Shown: in pieces, positions 8,450-16,900 of the stretch | Numbering within the stretch: the stretch's first letter is position 1 | Layout of the letters: every line of letters starts with the position of its first letter | Source of the DNA: Burkholderia sp. Ax-1719 | Lineage (GTDB): Bacteria > Pseudomonadota > Gammaproteobacteria > Burkholderiales > Burkholderiaceae | Assembly: GCF_011753055.1 (NCBI RefSeq) | Contig: NZ_VWWJ01000001.1 | Span: 372,001 to 436,000 of the forward strand | Direction of reading: 5' to 3' | Length of the DNA stretch: 64,000 nucleotides | Made by a program: the position numbers and the translations under genes | Notes under the pieces: generated by a model | What the model was told of the DNA's origin: nothing | The model's database searches: none | Seen by the model: only the letters and a program-made list of their open reading frames with translations

Positions 8450-10012
8450 TCAATGCCCGAGCGTCATCGCGGCGCCGCGTCGGGGACGCGTGAGCCACAT
8501 GAGCGCTGCGAGCACGACGCAGGTGACGCACGCCATGAAGAACATGTCGCTCGTCGCCATCATGTACGCCTGCTGCATGGTTATCTGGTGCAGCGCCCCG
8601 GTTTCGCGCGCGCCGCTCGCGCCCATCGCATGCAGCGTGGCGACGACGTGTTGCGTGCCGCCCGATTCTTTCGTCACCGATTGCGCGAGGGTGGCGTAGT
8701 GAAACGTGGCGCGATGATCCCAGAGCGTCACGCTCATCGCCGTGCCGAATGCGGCGGCGAGCGTGCGCAGGAAATTCGACAGGCTCGACGCGGCGGCAAG
8801 CTGATGATCGGGCACGCGCGAGAGCGTCGCTGCCGTGAGCGGAATGAAGAAGCAGGGTAGGCCAATACCCTGGATAAGACCGGGTGTGACGATCTGCGTG
8901 AACGTCATCGTCAGCGTGAAATGCGTGTCCCACCAGAGCACGCCAGCGAACACGAGAAAGCCGAAGGTCGCAAGCACGCGCGCGTCGAAGCGGTGCGCGT
9001 AGACGCCGACGAGAATCGAGAACACCAGCGCGAGGATGCCGAGCGGCGCGGTCGCGAGGCCTGCATGGAACGCGTCGTAGCCCATCACGGCCTGAAGCCA
9101 GAGCGGGAACACCACGCCCACCACGGAAAAACTCGCCATGCCGAGCGAGATGATCAGCACGCAGAACGAGAAGGTGCGATCACGAAAGAGGCTCAGGTCG
9201 AGCACCGGTTGCGATTCGCCCGCTTCCCAGAGCAGCAGCGAAACCAGCGCGAGCGCCGCCACGATGGCAAGCGTGACGATCAGGTTGGAGTCGAACCAGC
9301 CCGCGTCGTGGCCCAGATCCAGCATCGCCTGCAACGCGCCCACGCCGATCACAAGCAGCGCAATGCCGATCAGATCGACGGGAACGCGTTCGCCGCGCGT
9401 GGCGTCCTTGCGCAGCATGGTTGCGCAGACAACGAACGAGAACAGACCGATCGGCAGGTTGATGAGAAAGATCCATTCCCAGGAGAAGGCGTCGATCAGA
9501 TAGCCGCCCACCACCGGGCCGAAGATCGGCGCGAGCAGCACGGTCATGCCCCAGAGAGCCAAGGCGAGCGTGCGTTTCGCGGGCGGGAATGTGCGCAGCA
9601 GAATGGTTTGCGAGAGCGGCACCATCGGCCCGGAGCAGAGCCCTTGCAGCGCGCGGCAGGCGACCAGCACGTGCAGATCGGCGGCGAGCGCGCACATCAG
9701 CGAGGTGAGTGTGAAGAGCAGCACCGCGCCCACAAAAAGCCGCGTTTCGCCAAGGCGGCGAGCGAGCCAGCCCGTGAGTGGCACGGCGATGGCCGCGGCG
9801 ACGGAGTACGAGCTGATGACCCAGGTGCCCTGGCTGTTCGCAACACCAAGACTGCCCGAGATCGCAGGCACGGCCACGTTCGTCACCGTCGAATCGAGCA
9901 CTTCGATGAAGGTCGCAAGCGACAGCGCGAAGGTGAGCAAGGCGAGACGCGCGCCGCGCAATCCGTGCGCGGCGGGCGCGTCGGGCAGGGCGAACGGCGA
10001 GGCGGTGCTCAT
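8450..10012 (-). CDS. DHA2/EmrB-type MFS exporter (rhamnolipid operon)
   Basis: A 520-residue, 14-helix drug:H+ antiporter of the DHA2 family. It contains LDSTVTNVAVPAISGSLGV (motif D1), the loop-2/3 motif GWLARRLGETRLF and the antiporter motif C-like segment LAPIFGPVVGGYLID. The start at 10012 is preferred over a further upstream ATG because it overlaps the rhlB stop in an ATGA arrangement and avoids a 145-base overlap. Located between rhlB and rhlC, as in known Burkholderia rhl clusters, it is the likely rhamnolipid pump, working with the NodT and EmrA proteins downstream. It could also export other amphiphiles. Confidence 0.92.
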   Translation of the reverse strand: MSTASPFALPDAPAAHGLRGARLALLTFALSLATFIEVLDSTVTNVAVPAISGSLGVANSQGTWVISSYSVAAAIAVPLTGWLARRLGETRLFVGAVLLFTLTSLMCALAADLHVLVACRALQGLCSGPMVPLSQTILLRTFPPAKRTLALALWGMTVLLAPIFGPVVGGYLIDAFSWEWIFLINLPIGLFSFVVCATMLRKDATRGERVPVDLIGIALLVIGVGALQAMLDLGHDAGWFDSNLIVTLAIVAALALVSLLLWEAGESQPVLDLSLFRDRTFSFCVLIISLGMASFSVVGVVFPLWLQAVMGYDAFHAGLATAPLGILALVFSILVGVYAHRFDARVLATFGFLVFAGVLWWDTHFTLTMTFTQIVTPGLIQGIGLPCFFIPLTAATLSRVPDHQLAAASSLSNFLRTLAAAFGTAMSVTLWDHRATFHYATLAQSVTKESGGTQHVVATLHAMGASGARETGALHQITMQQAYMMATSDMFFMACVTCVVLAALMWLTRPRRGAAMTLGH

Positions 10013-11331
10013 GCGCTTGCCGCCTTGAGCGCGCGCGCGGGGGCGATATCCTGCACGGCGTTCGGGATGGTTTGCGGTACGAAGCGTTCGATATAGCGCG
10101 CGGCTTCGACGCAGCCATCGGGCGAGCCTGCCAGCTTCGCGCGCATCTGCGTGCAACGCGTGGCGATGAGCGGATCGTTCAGCACGTGCGCGAGTGCGCG
10201 AGCCAGCGCGGCTTCCTTGATGGGCGCGTCGAGCCGTACGCCGCAGCCCGCGTCGGCCACGCGCTGCGCATTGTCGAACTGATCGTGCGCGAAGGGCGTG
10301 ACGAGCTGGGCAATCCCGGCCTCGAACGCCAGCGATGCGGTGCCGATGCCGCCGTGATGCACGAGCGCGCGGCAGCGCGGCAGCAGCGCGCGCATCGGCA
10401 CATAGCGGCGTTGCAGCAGACGCTGGCGCGGCATATCGCGGCCGCGTTGCGCTTCGTCGAGTGTTGCACCGGAGCCTAGAAGCACGCCGCGCGCGCCGGT
10501 TGCGCGCAACGCGTGCAAGACCGCACGTGCGTAGTGAGCGCTATCGACGAGCGTCGATCCGGCGGTGAAGACCACGGGCGGTTCGCCCGCGGCGAGGAAG
10601 GCTTCGAGTTCTGCGTCAGGCGCGCTTTCGTCGAGATCGTTGAACAGGGGGAAGCCGCTTTGCGTGTGCTGGGCGGGCCAATCGGGCTGCGCGGGCGCGA
10701 ACCATTCCGGGAAAAGGCAGAGCACGCCGTCGGTGGAGTGCAACCAGCGGCCGAGGATGCGTTTCGCGGGCGGCAACGCCAGCGACGTGCGTAGCGCGTT
10801 CAGGCTGGGGCCGCACACAGCGTCGAGCACCGCGCGCTCGATCAGCGTCATCAGCGCGACCTTGAGCGGCAAGGGCAGGCCGCGCGGAATCGTGAGGCGC
10901 TTGTGCGTGGGCGGCGCATGCGCGGAAAGCAGCGTCGATGGCGAAACCTGCACGGATACATAGGGCGTCCCGTAGCGCTCCTGCATCAGCCGGGCGGAGA
11001 AGGCCCAGAGTGTGCCGACCAGCACCGTGTCCGGGCTGCGCAATGCTTCGAGCGCTTCGTAATGGGGTTGCAGCACCGGTGCGATCAAGGCCCACAGCGT
11101 CTTGAACGAGGTGCGCGGATGCCAGAGCGCGGGATTGGCGAGCGCGGCGGCGTAGTCCTCGGCGAGACCGATCGCCACGAAGGCGAAGCCTTCGCGCCGC
11201 GCCGCCGCTTCGAACGGCGGGTGTGTGCAGAATACGACGCGATGCCCGCGCGCGGCGAGCGCCCGGCCCACGCCCAGCAGAGGGTGCACGTCGCCCGCCG
11301 AGCCTATCGCCGTGATGATGATCTGTGCCAT
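10009..11331 (-). CDS. rhlB: rhamnosyltransferase 1 catalytic subunit (RhlB)
   Basis: A 440-residue GT-B (GT1/UGT-like) glycosyltransferase that joins dTDP-L-rhamnose to the 3-(3-hydroxyalkanoyloxy)alkanoate made by RhlA. The N-terminal acceptor domain begins IIITAIGSAGDVHPLLGVGRAL and includes PYVSVQVSPSTLLSAH, a stretch nearly identical to Pseudomonas RhlB from memory. The C-terminal donor-binding motif reads HHGGIGTASLAFEAG, followed by PFAHDQFDNAQRV. Length matches the family. It is 16 bases downstream of the methyltransferase-like gene and translationally coupled to the MFS gene. Confidence 0.95.
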   Translation of the reverse strand: MAQIIITAIGSAGDVHPLLGVGRALAARGHRVVFCTHPPFEAAARREGFAFVAIGLAEDYAAALANPALWHPRTSFKTLWALIAPVLQPHYEALEALRSPDTVLVGTLWAFSARLMQERYGTPYVSVQVSPSTLLSAHAPPTHKRLTIPRGLPLPLKVALMTLIERAVLDAVCGPSLNALRTSLALPPAKRILGRWLHSTDGVLCLFPEWFAPAQPDWPAQHTQSGFPLFNDLDESAPDAELEAFLAAGEPPVVFTAGSTLVDSAHYARAVLHALRATGARGVLLGSGATLDEAQRGRDMPRQRLLQRRYVPMRALLPRCRALVHHGGIGTASLAFEAGIAQLVTPFAHDQFDNAQRVADAGCGVRLDAPIKEAALARALAHVLNDPLIATRCTQMRAKLAGSPDGCVEAARYIERFVPQTIPNAVQDIAPARALKAASA

Positions 11332-11347
11332 CTTGCCGCCGTGCGGT

Positions 11348-11917
11348 TCAGTAGATGCCCGGAATCAGCGCTGCGACTTCGCGCCGGTAGCGCGCGTAGG
11401 CGTCGCCGAAATGACCTGTGAGCCAGCTCTCCTCCACGCGCACCTTGAAGGCCAGCGACGCGAAAATCAGCAGCACGCCCAGCGCGCCGCGCCACGTCCC
11501 GCCAATCATGGCCGAGCCCACCAGCGCGACCAGGCATCCGGTATAGATAGGATGGCGAACGAGTGCGTAGGGGCCGCTGCGAATCAGTTCATGCCCATCC
11601 TTGAGAGTCACGGATACGCTCCAGTTCGTGCCGAGATGCACACGCGCCCAGACCGAAAACAGCAGCCCGGCGACGACCACCGCGAAACCACCGAATTGCA
11701 GCGCGCCCAGATGCGTCAAATCGGGCAGCATCGCCTCAAGTGAGGGATCGGGCAGGATCACGAGCGCGCCGCCCGCGATCAGCGGCAGCGACTGCCAGGT
11801 GCGGGCGCTGCGCGCTTCCTTGCGCGCGGTGGACTTGACGGCCTGTGCGGTCGCGATCCAGTAGGCGAGCCACAGGAGCCACGGAACCACGATGGCGATG
11901 CTTTGCACGATATTCAT
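11348..11917 (-). CDS. isoprenylcysteine carboxyl methyltransferase (ICMT)-like membrane protein inside the rhl operon
   Basis: A 189-residue integral membrane protein with about five hydrophobic helices and the C-terminal hallmarks of the ICMT/PEMT family: GPYALVRHPIYTG (115-127), then EESWL (162-166) and FGDAYARYRREV (170-181). These residues form the SAM- and substrate-carboxylate-binding site of this family, which methylates carboxyl groups or phospholipid headgroups at the membrane. The start at 11917 is chosen because it begins just before the first helix; further upstream in-frame sequence overlaps rhlA. It sits 43 bases after rhlA and 16 bases before rhlB, all on one strand, so it is almost certainly co-transcribed. 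Bacteria lack prenylated-cysteine proteins, so methylation of the free carboxylate of the lipid or rhamnolipid is a reasonable inference, not shown. Confidence 0.88.
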   Translation of the reverse strand: MNIVQSIAIVVPWLLWLAYWIATAQAVKSTARKEARSARTWQSLPLIAGGALVILPDPSLEAMLPDLTHLGALQFGGFAVVVAGLLFSVWARVHLGTNWSVSVTLKDGHELIRSGPYALVRHPIYTGCLVALVGSAMIGGTWRGALGVLLIFASLAFKVRVEESWLTGHFGDAYARYRREVAALIPGIY

Positions 11918-11960
11918 GAAGAGATCTCGACAATGAGTGGGTGTTGCGCGCGCAGGCGTT

Positions 11961-12869
11961 TCAGGAAAGTGCGGGCACCTGGAACGGCAGGCGCTGCGGC
12001 GTGCTGGAGTTCGCGATGGACGCATGCGGCGTGTAGGGCTCGCGTTCGCCGCAGAAGAAGTCGCACAGCATCGTGCGCATCTGTTCCTGTTGCACGCGCC
12101 CTTCGAGATCGAGGAAGTGACCCGCGCCGCGAATCGTGGCGAATTCGGCGCGCCGCACGTAGTCGCCCAGGCGGCGCACGTCGGCGGCCGTGGTGTATTC
12201 GTCGAGATCGCCGTTGACGAACTTCACGTCGCAGCCGATGCGGCGGAATTCGTTCAGATAGCGCTCTGGCTCCATCGCCAGAATCTGGTCGACGTGAAAC
12301 GCCACCTGATCCTGCTCGTCGCGCGGCAGACGCGTGAGGTAGCGATAGTTATAGAGCTTCATGATGCGCGGCAGATGGCGGCCCACGGTGTCATTGAGCA
12401 GTTGTGCCGCCTGCAGGTTCTGGCCAGCCGCGATGTGGTCGCGGGCGCGCGTGACGTAATCGGTCATCGCGGCGTTGAGGAACGGCGAGAACGATGCGAT
12501 GGCGGCGCGTCGCACGCTTGCGCAACCGCGCGCCAGCGCGAACAGCGAGGCGACGCCGCCCCACGAGACCGACAACAGATACGCCGGGCGGAAGCGATCG
12601 GCGAGATGCATGAGGATGTCGATCTCGTCGTCTTTGGTGAGCGCGTAGTCGCATACATTGTGCTGGCGCGACTGGCCCGCATAGGGCAGATCGAAACAGA
12701 GTGCGTTGAGACGTTCGCCCAGATAGCGAATGGTCTGGCCAAACGATGCCGTGGTCGCCAGCGCGCCGTTGACCAGTAGCACGGTTTCGAATGACGGGTC
12801 GAAGCAATGGTGCTCGACGTAAACTTTCAGGCCACCCGGCAGTGGCAATACCAGCTTCTCGACTGACAT
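11961..12869 (-). CDS. rhlA: RhlA, 3-(3-hydroxyalkanoyloxy)alkanoate synthase
   Basis: A 302-residue alpha/beta-hydrolase-fold acyltransferase that condenses two 3-hydroxyacyl precursors into the lipid part of rhamnolipid. The nucleophile elbow is SVSWGG with Ser102; the acid is Asp223 (DLDEYTTA) and the base His251 (GAGHFLDLEG). This is the numbering known for Pseudomonas RhlA, supporting the start at 12869. Upstream in-frame sequence to 12974 is not needed, and a purine-rich GGGGGAAAA lies just before the chosen ATG. LVNGALATTASF and FDLPYAGQSRQHN are strongly RhlA-like. It is the first gene of the seven-gene operon, so the operon promoter lies in the region beyond 12870. No quorum-sensing regulator is in the window. 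Confidence 0.95.
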   Translation of the reverse strand: MSVEKLVLPLPGGLKVYVEHHCFDPSFETVLLVNGALATTASFGQTIRYLGERLNALCFDLPYAGQSRQHNVCDYALTKDDEIDILMHLADRFRPAYLLSVSWGGVASLFALARGCASVRRAAIASFSPFLNAAMTDYVTRARDHIAAGQNLQAAQLLNDTVGRHLPRIMKLYNYRYLTRLPRDEQDQVAFHVDQILAMEPERYLNEFRRIGCDVKFVNGDLDEYTTAADVRRLGDYVRRAEFATIRGAGHFLDLEGRVQQEQMRTMLCDFFCGEREPYTPHASIANSSTPQRLPFQVPALS

Positions 12870-13290
12870 GAGATTTTCCCCCCGCGTGTGATGCCAATAG
12901 AGCAATAAAGGAGCAAAAAGCGCCAAAGGACGAACGCACCCGCAGCCGTCGTGGATTCGCCAGGACTGCTGCATCCGATTTCGCCAGGGCCGCGGTCGCG
13001 CCGCTCACACCGATGCGCTGCGCCGCCTGCTATATGTCGGCCTGTGGCTTGACGGTGTCTCCTCCAGGCCTGATGGTCGGGCGCGGCCGTGAGAGGCGGC
13101 CGCTTGCACCTTGTACCGGCGCTTGCCCGATTTGCTGCACTGCTTCTAATGCAACAGGTGTGCCATTCGACAGACGAATTGGCGCTACGAGGTCACGCCG
13201 GCGGCTGGGATCGTTGCAGGACGGGCTTCTTGAGGGAGTCGCCGGAATGCGCCGGGGCGGAGTGAGGAAGGTCGATGTACGCGCAACGAA

Positions 13291-13360
13291 CGTAACGATG
13301 CGCGGGACATGGAGCGTAACGTAATGGCCAATAGGGCACGTTACGGAACAGGTCGTAACA
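13291..13360. promoter_or_regulatory. cluster of CGTAACG/CGTTACG motifs with 24-base phasing
   Basis: CGTAACG occurs at 13291-13297 and 13315-13321, and its reverse complement CGTTACG at 13339-13345; the starts are exactly 24 bases apart. CGTAACA follows at 13354-13360, making an inverted repeat GTTACG-N8-CGTAAC at 13340-13359. The same half-site recurs near 13751. Repeated, phased, symmetric sites suggest binding of a dimeric or oligomeric regulator. The protein that would bind is unknown. Confidence 0.5.
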
Positions 13361-13750
13361 CCTGCAGTTGCTGTAATGAAAATCGAAATTCAAAACAGAT
13401 TTTTTTGATCGGTGCGGAAGGCTGCAAGCGGGCATTTATCGTGATTTCGCATAAGTGAGTTGGCGCATGCTTTTTTGACGCGCGTGAGTCAGCGGGAACG
13501 ACATTTATCACCTGTTCATTCAGGTAGGTTGCGCGCGAATAAAGTTGCGGTCATCCTGTGCGGCCAAAGAGGGCGGGTGCATTCACGCGGATTTGCGTGG
13601 ATTCGTGCATATACTTGGTTATCCTTTTTAATTCGCGTGAGGCTGAAGTGTTTTTGTAAAGAGCACTTCGCTTTTTTCGCGCTTCATGATGGTTTTCCGT
13701 CTTCGCGGTTGATTGGCTGCGCATGCAGCTTTCCGTCCCGCTCGTGTCAC

Positions 13751-13790
13751 GTTACGCAATTTCGTAACGCTGGTCTTTTCCCCTGTTACG
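13751..13790. promoter_or_regulatory. GTTACG-N6-CGTAAC dyad plus half-site, possible enhancer
   Basis: A perfect inverted repeat GTTACG (13751-13756) / CGTAAC (13763-13768) with spacer CAATTT, followed by another GTTACG at 13785-13790. It lies about 100-120 bases upstream of the sigma-54-type promoter at 13872-13888, the normal place for an upstream activating sequence bound by a bacterial enhancer-binding protein. The function is inferred from position and symmetry. Confidence 0.5.
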
Positions 13791-13871
13791 TCTAATCAAT
13801 CAGCATCGCTTTTCGTGCGATGGGTGTCGCGCATGCCCCGTCGCTGCGTGGTTTTGCCCGTTCTTTCGAAG

Positions 13872-13888
13872 TTGGCACGCTCTCTGCA
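13872..13888 (+). promoter_or_regulatory. sigma-54 (RpoN) type promoter
   Basis: TTGGCACGCTCTCTGCA matches the -24/-12 consensus TGGCACG-N4-TTGC, with the invariant GG and GC separated by exactly 10 bases. It lies on the plus strand 57 bases before the start codon of the repeat-protein gene, giving a predicted leader of about 45 bases. Transcription from it would need RpoN and an ATP-dependent activator. Confidence 0.65.
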
Positions 13889-13944
13889 GTGTTGGGTCTC
13901 GCAGCCGGGGCGCTGCGATAACCAACCTAAAGAGAGAGCTAGCG

Positions 13945-16900
13945 ATGGGGAACAACGTGAAGACGCGAATCACCACCATGGCGTTGTGCACCGCGGCGGT
14001 TTTCGCCGCCGCGGCCAGCGGTGCGGCACGGGCAGATTCGACACAGCCGGGGGGCGTGGCAGTGGGAGCGGCCGCAGGAGCAGGCGCTGCGCCGGGGACG
14101 ATCGTGTTGGGCGGCGGCATCGGCGGCGTGGCGACGGGTAACGACGTCACGGTTGCGGTGGGCGGGGCAGCCGGGCTTGCAATCAACTATGGCGGACAGC
14201 CGCTGGCGCAGCTCGGCGGGTTGGTGGGCGCGTTGCAGGGCGCTTCGGGTAGCGATCCGCTGGCTCCTGTTACGGGTGCGGTGAATACGATTACTGGTGC
14301 GTTGTCGGGTGCTTCGGGTAGCAACCCGCTCGCTCCTGTTACGGGTGCAGTGAGCACGATCACTGGTGCGTTGTCGGGCGCTTCGGGTAGCGATCCGCTT
14401 GCTCCTGTGACGGGTGCGGTGAACACGATCACCGGCGCGTTGTCTGGCGCTTCGGGTAGCGATCCGCTGGCTCCTGTTACGGGCGCGGTGAATACGATTA
14501 CTGGTGCGTTGTCTGGCGCTTCGGGTAGCGATCCGCTCGCTCCTGTGACGGGCGCAGTGAACACGATCACTGGTGCGTTGTCGGGTGCTTCGGGTAGCGA
14601 TCCGCTTGCTCCTGTGACGGGTGCGGTGAACACGATTACTGGTGCGTTGTCGGGTGCTTCGGGTAGCGATCCGCTCGCTCCTGTGACGGGCGCAGTGAAC
14701 ACGATTACTGGTGCGTTGTCTGGCGCTTCGGGCGGCGATCCGCTTGCGCCTGTGACGGGCGCAGTGAACACGATTACTGGTGCGTTGTCGGGCGCTTCGG
14801 CTAGCAACCCGCTGGCTCCTGTTACGGGTGCAGTGAGCACGATCACTGGCGCGTTGTCTGGCGCTTCGGGCGGCGATCCGCTTGCGCCTGTGACTGGCGC
14901 GGTGAGCACGATCACCGGCGCGTTGTCGGGGGCTTCGGGTAGCGATCCGCTCGCTCCTGTGACGGGCGCAGTGAACACGATCACCAGTGCGTTGTCTGGC
15001 GCTTCGGGTAGCGATCCGCTCGCGCCTGTGACGGGTGCGGTGAGCACGATCACCGGCGCGTTGTCGGGTGCTTCGGGTAGCAATCCGCTGGCTCCTGTTA
15101 CGGGCGCAGTGAATACGATCACTGGCGCGTTGTCTGGTGCTTCGGGCAGCGACCCGCTGGCTCCTGTTACGGGCGCGGTGAACACGATCACCGGTGCGTT
15201 GTCTGGCGCTTCGGGCAGCGATCCGCTCGCCCCTGTAACGGGCGCAGTGGACACGCTGACGGGCGCGCTGTCCGGTGCAGCGGGCAGCAATCCGCTCGCT
15301 CCGGTGACGAACGTGGCGAATGCGGCAACTAGCACGCTTGCAAGCGCTGCGAATGCCACCACGGGCAATCTCGCGAACACGGTCAACGCGGCAACGGGCA
15401 CGCTGGCTAACGCGGTCAATACCGAAGTGGCGGCACTCAGCACGGCATCGGGTTCGACGACGGCGAACGTAGTGAATACGGTCGACTCGACCACGGGTAT
15501 CGTCGCCAACGCGTTGAACTCTGGCACGAGCACGCTGGCCAGCACGCTCAATTCGCTGACTGCAGCGGCATCGAGTGCGGGAGGCAGCGATCCGCTCGCT
15601 CCGGTGACGAGCGCTGTGAACACGGTTACCGGTACGCTTGCCAGCGCCGCAGGCAGCAACCCGCTGGCCCCGGTCACCACTGCAGTGAACACGGTCACGA
15701 GCACGCTGGCAGGCGCATCCGGCAGCAATCCGCTGGCTCCGGTCACGAGCGTGGTGAACGACGTCACGGGCACGCTGGCAGGTGCCGCAGGCAGCAACCC
15801 GCTGGCTCCGGTCACCACCGCCGTGAACACGGTCACGAGCACACTGGCAGGCGCATCCGGCAGCAATCCGTTGGCTCCGGTCACCACTGTCGTGAACGAC
15901 GTCACGGGCACGCTGGCAGGCGCGGCAGGCAGCACGCCGCTCACGCCGATCACGAGCGTCGTGAACACCGTCACGGGCACGCTGGCCAACGCAGCGGGCA
16001 GCAATCCGCTTGCTCCCGTTACCACTGCCGTGAACACGGTCACGAGCACGCTGGCGGGCGCATCCGGCAGCAACCCGCTCGCGCCGGTCAGCACTGTCGT
16101 GAACGACGTCACGGGCACGCTGGCAGGCGCGGCAGGCAGCACGCCGCTCACGCCGATCACGAGCGTCGTGAACACCGTCACGGGCACGCTGGCCAACGCC
16201 GCAGGCAGCAACCCGCTGGCCCCGGTCACCACCGCCGTGAACACGGTCACGAGCACGCTCGCAGGCGCATCCGGCAGCAATCCGCTGGCTCCGCTCACCA
16301 CCGTCGTGAACGACGTCACAGGCACGCTGGCAGGCGCGGCAGGCAGCACCCCGCTCACGCCGATCACGAGCGTCGTCAACACCGTCACGGGTACGCTCGC
16401 GAACGCAGCCGGCAGCAACCCGCTGGCTCCGGTCACGACCGCCGTGAACACGGTCACGAGCACGCTCGCAGGCGCAGCCGGCAGCAACCCGCTCGCCCCC
16501 GTCACCACCGCCCTCAGCAGCGCGGCCGCCCCGGTCACTTCCGCTGTGAACACGGTCACGAGCACGCTCGCCAGCGCCAACCCGATCACGCCGATCACCG
16601 GTGCGCTCGGCGCGGTCACGGGTACGGCGGGCACGCTGACCGGCGCACTCGGCAACATCGCGAAGACCAACCCGGTGGTGCCGCTCGTCAGCGCGGCGAC
16701 GGGCGCGCTCGGCTCGACGCTGGCTTCGGCGGGAACGGTGACGGCGACGGTCACGGCCGCGGTCGGTGCGGGCGTGAGCGTCTCCAACACCGCTGCCAAC
16801 AGCGGCACGGCAACGGCGGGTCAGACGGCCGGCACGGCGGCTTCGACGGCAACCGGCGCACTCGCACCGGTCACCGGCCTGGTCGCGTCGATCGGTTCGA

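Larger units (their letters stand above)
12870..13944. other. 1,075-base intergenic region with regulatory signals, no convincing gene
   Basis: This region separates the divergent rhlA operon and the repeat-protein gene. It is more AT-rich than the flanks and holds only short open frames with poor codon composition and no recognisable domain (for example 13013-13324 and 13460-13795 on the plus strand). It contains the GTTACG/CGTAAC motif cluster and the sigma-54-type promoter listed separately. The length is far beyond what a simple divergent promoter needs, suggesting complex control or an unannotated RNA. Confidence 0.7.

Noticed and set aside
10013..10156. Extended N terminus for the MFS pump gene
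   Set aside because: It would overlap rhlB by about 145 bases. The ATG at 10012 overlaps the rhlB stop as ATGA and directly precedes the first helix region.
12870..13020. Lux-box or sigma-54 promoter directly upstream of rhlA
   Set aside because: On the minus strand the best GG...GC candidate has 11 bases between the dinucleotides instead of 10, and no CTG-N10-CAG-type dyad with good symmetry was found.
13460..13795. 111-residue plus-strand frame in the intergenic region
   Set aside because: Cys/Arg/Phe-rich composition unlike neighbours, no ribosome site and no recognisable domain; it overlaps putative regulatory elements.
14248..16479. CRISPR-like array
   Set aside because: The repeats are contiguous, 69 bases long, in coding frame and without unique spacers; no cas genes are nearby.
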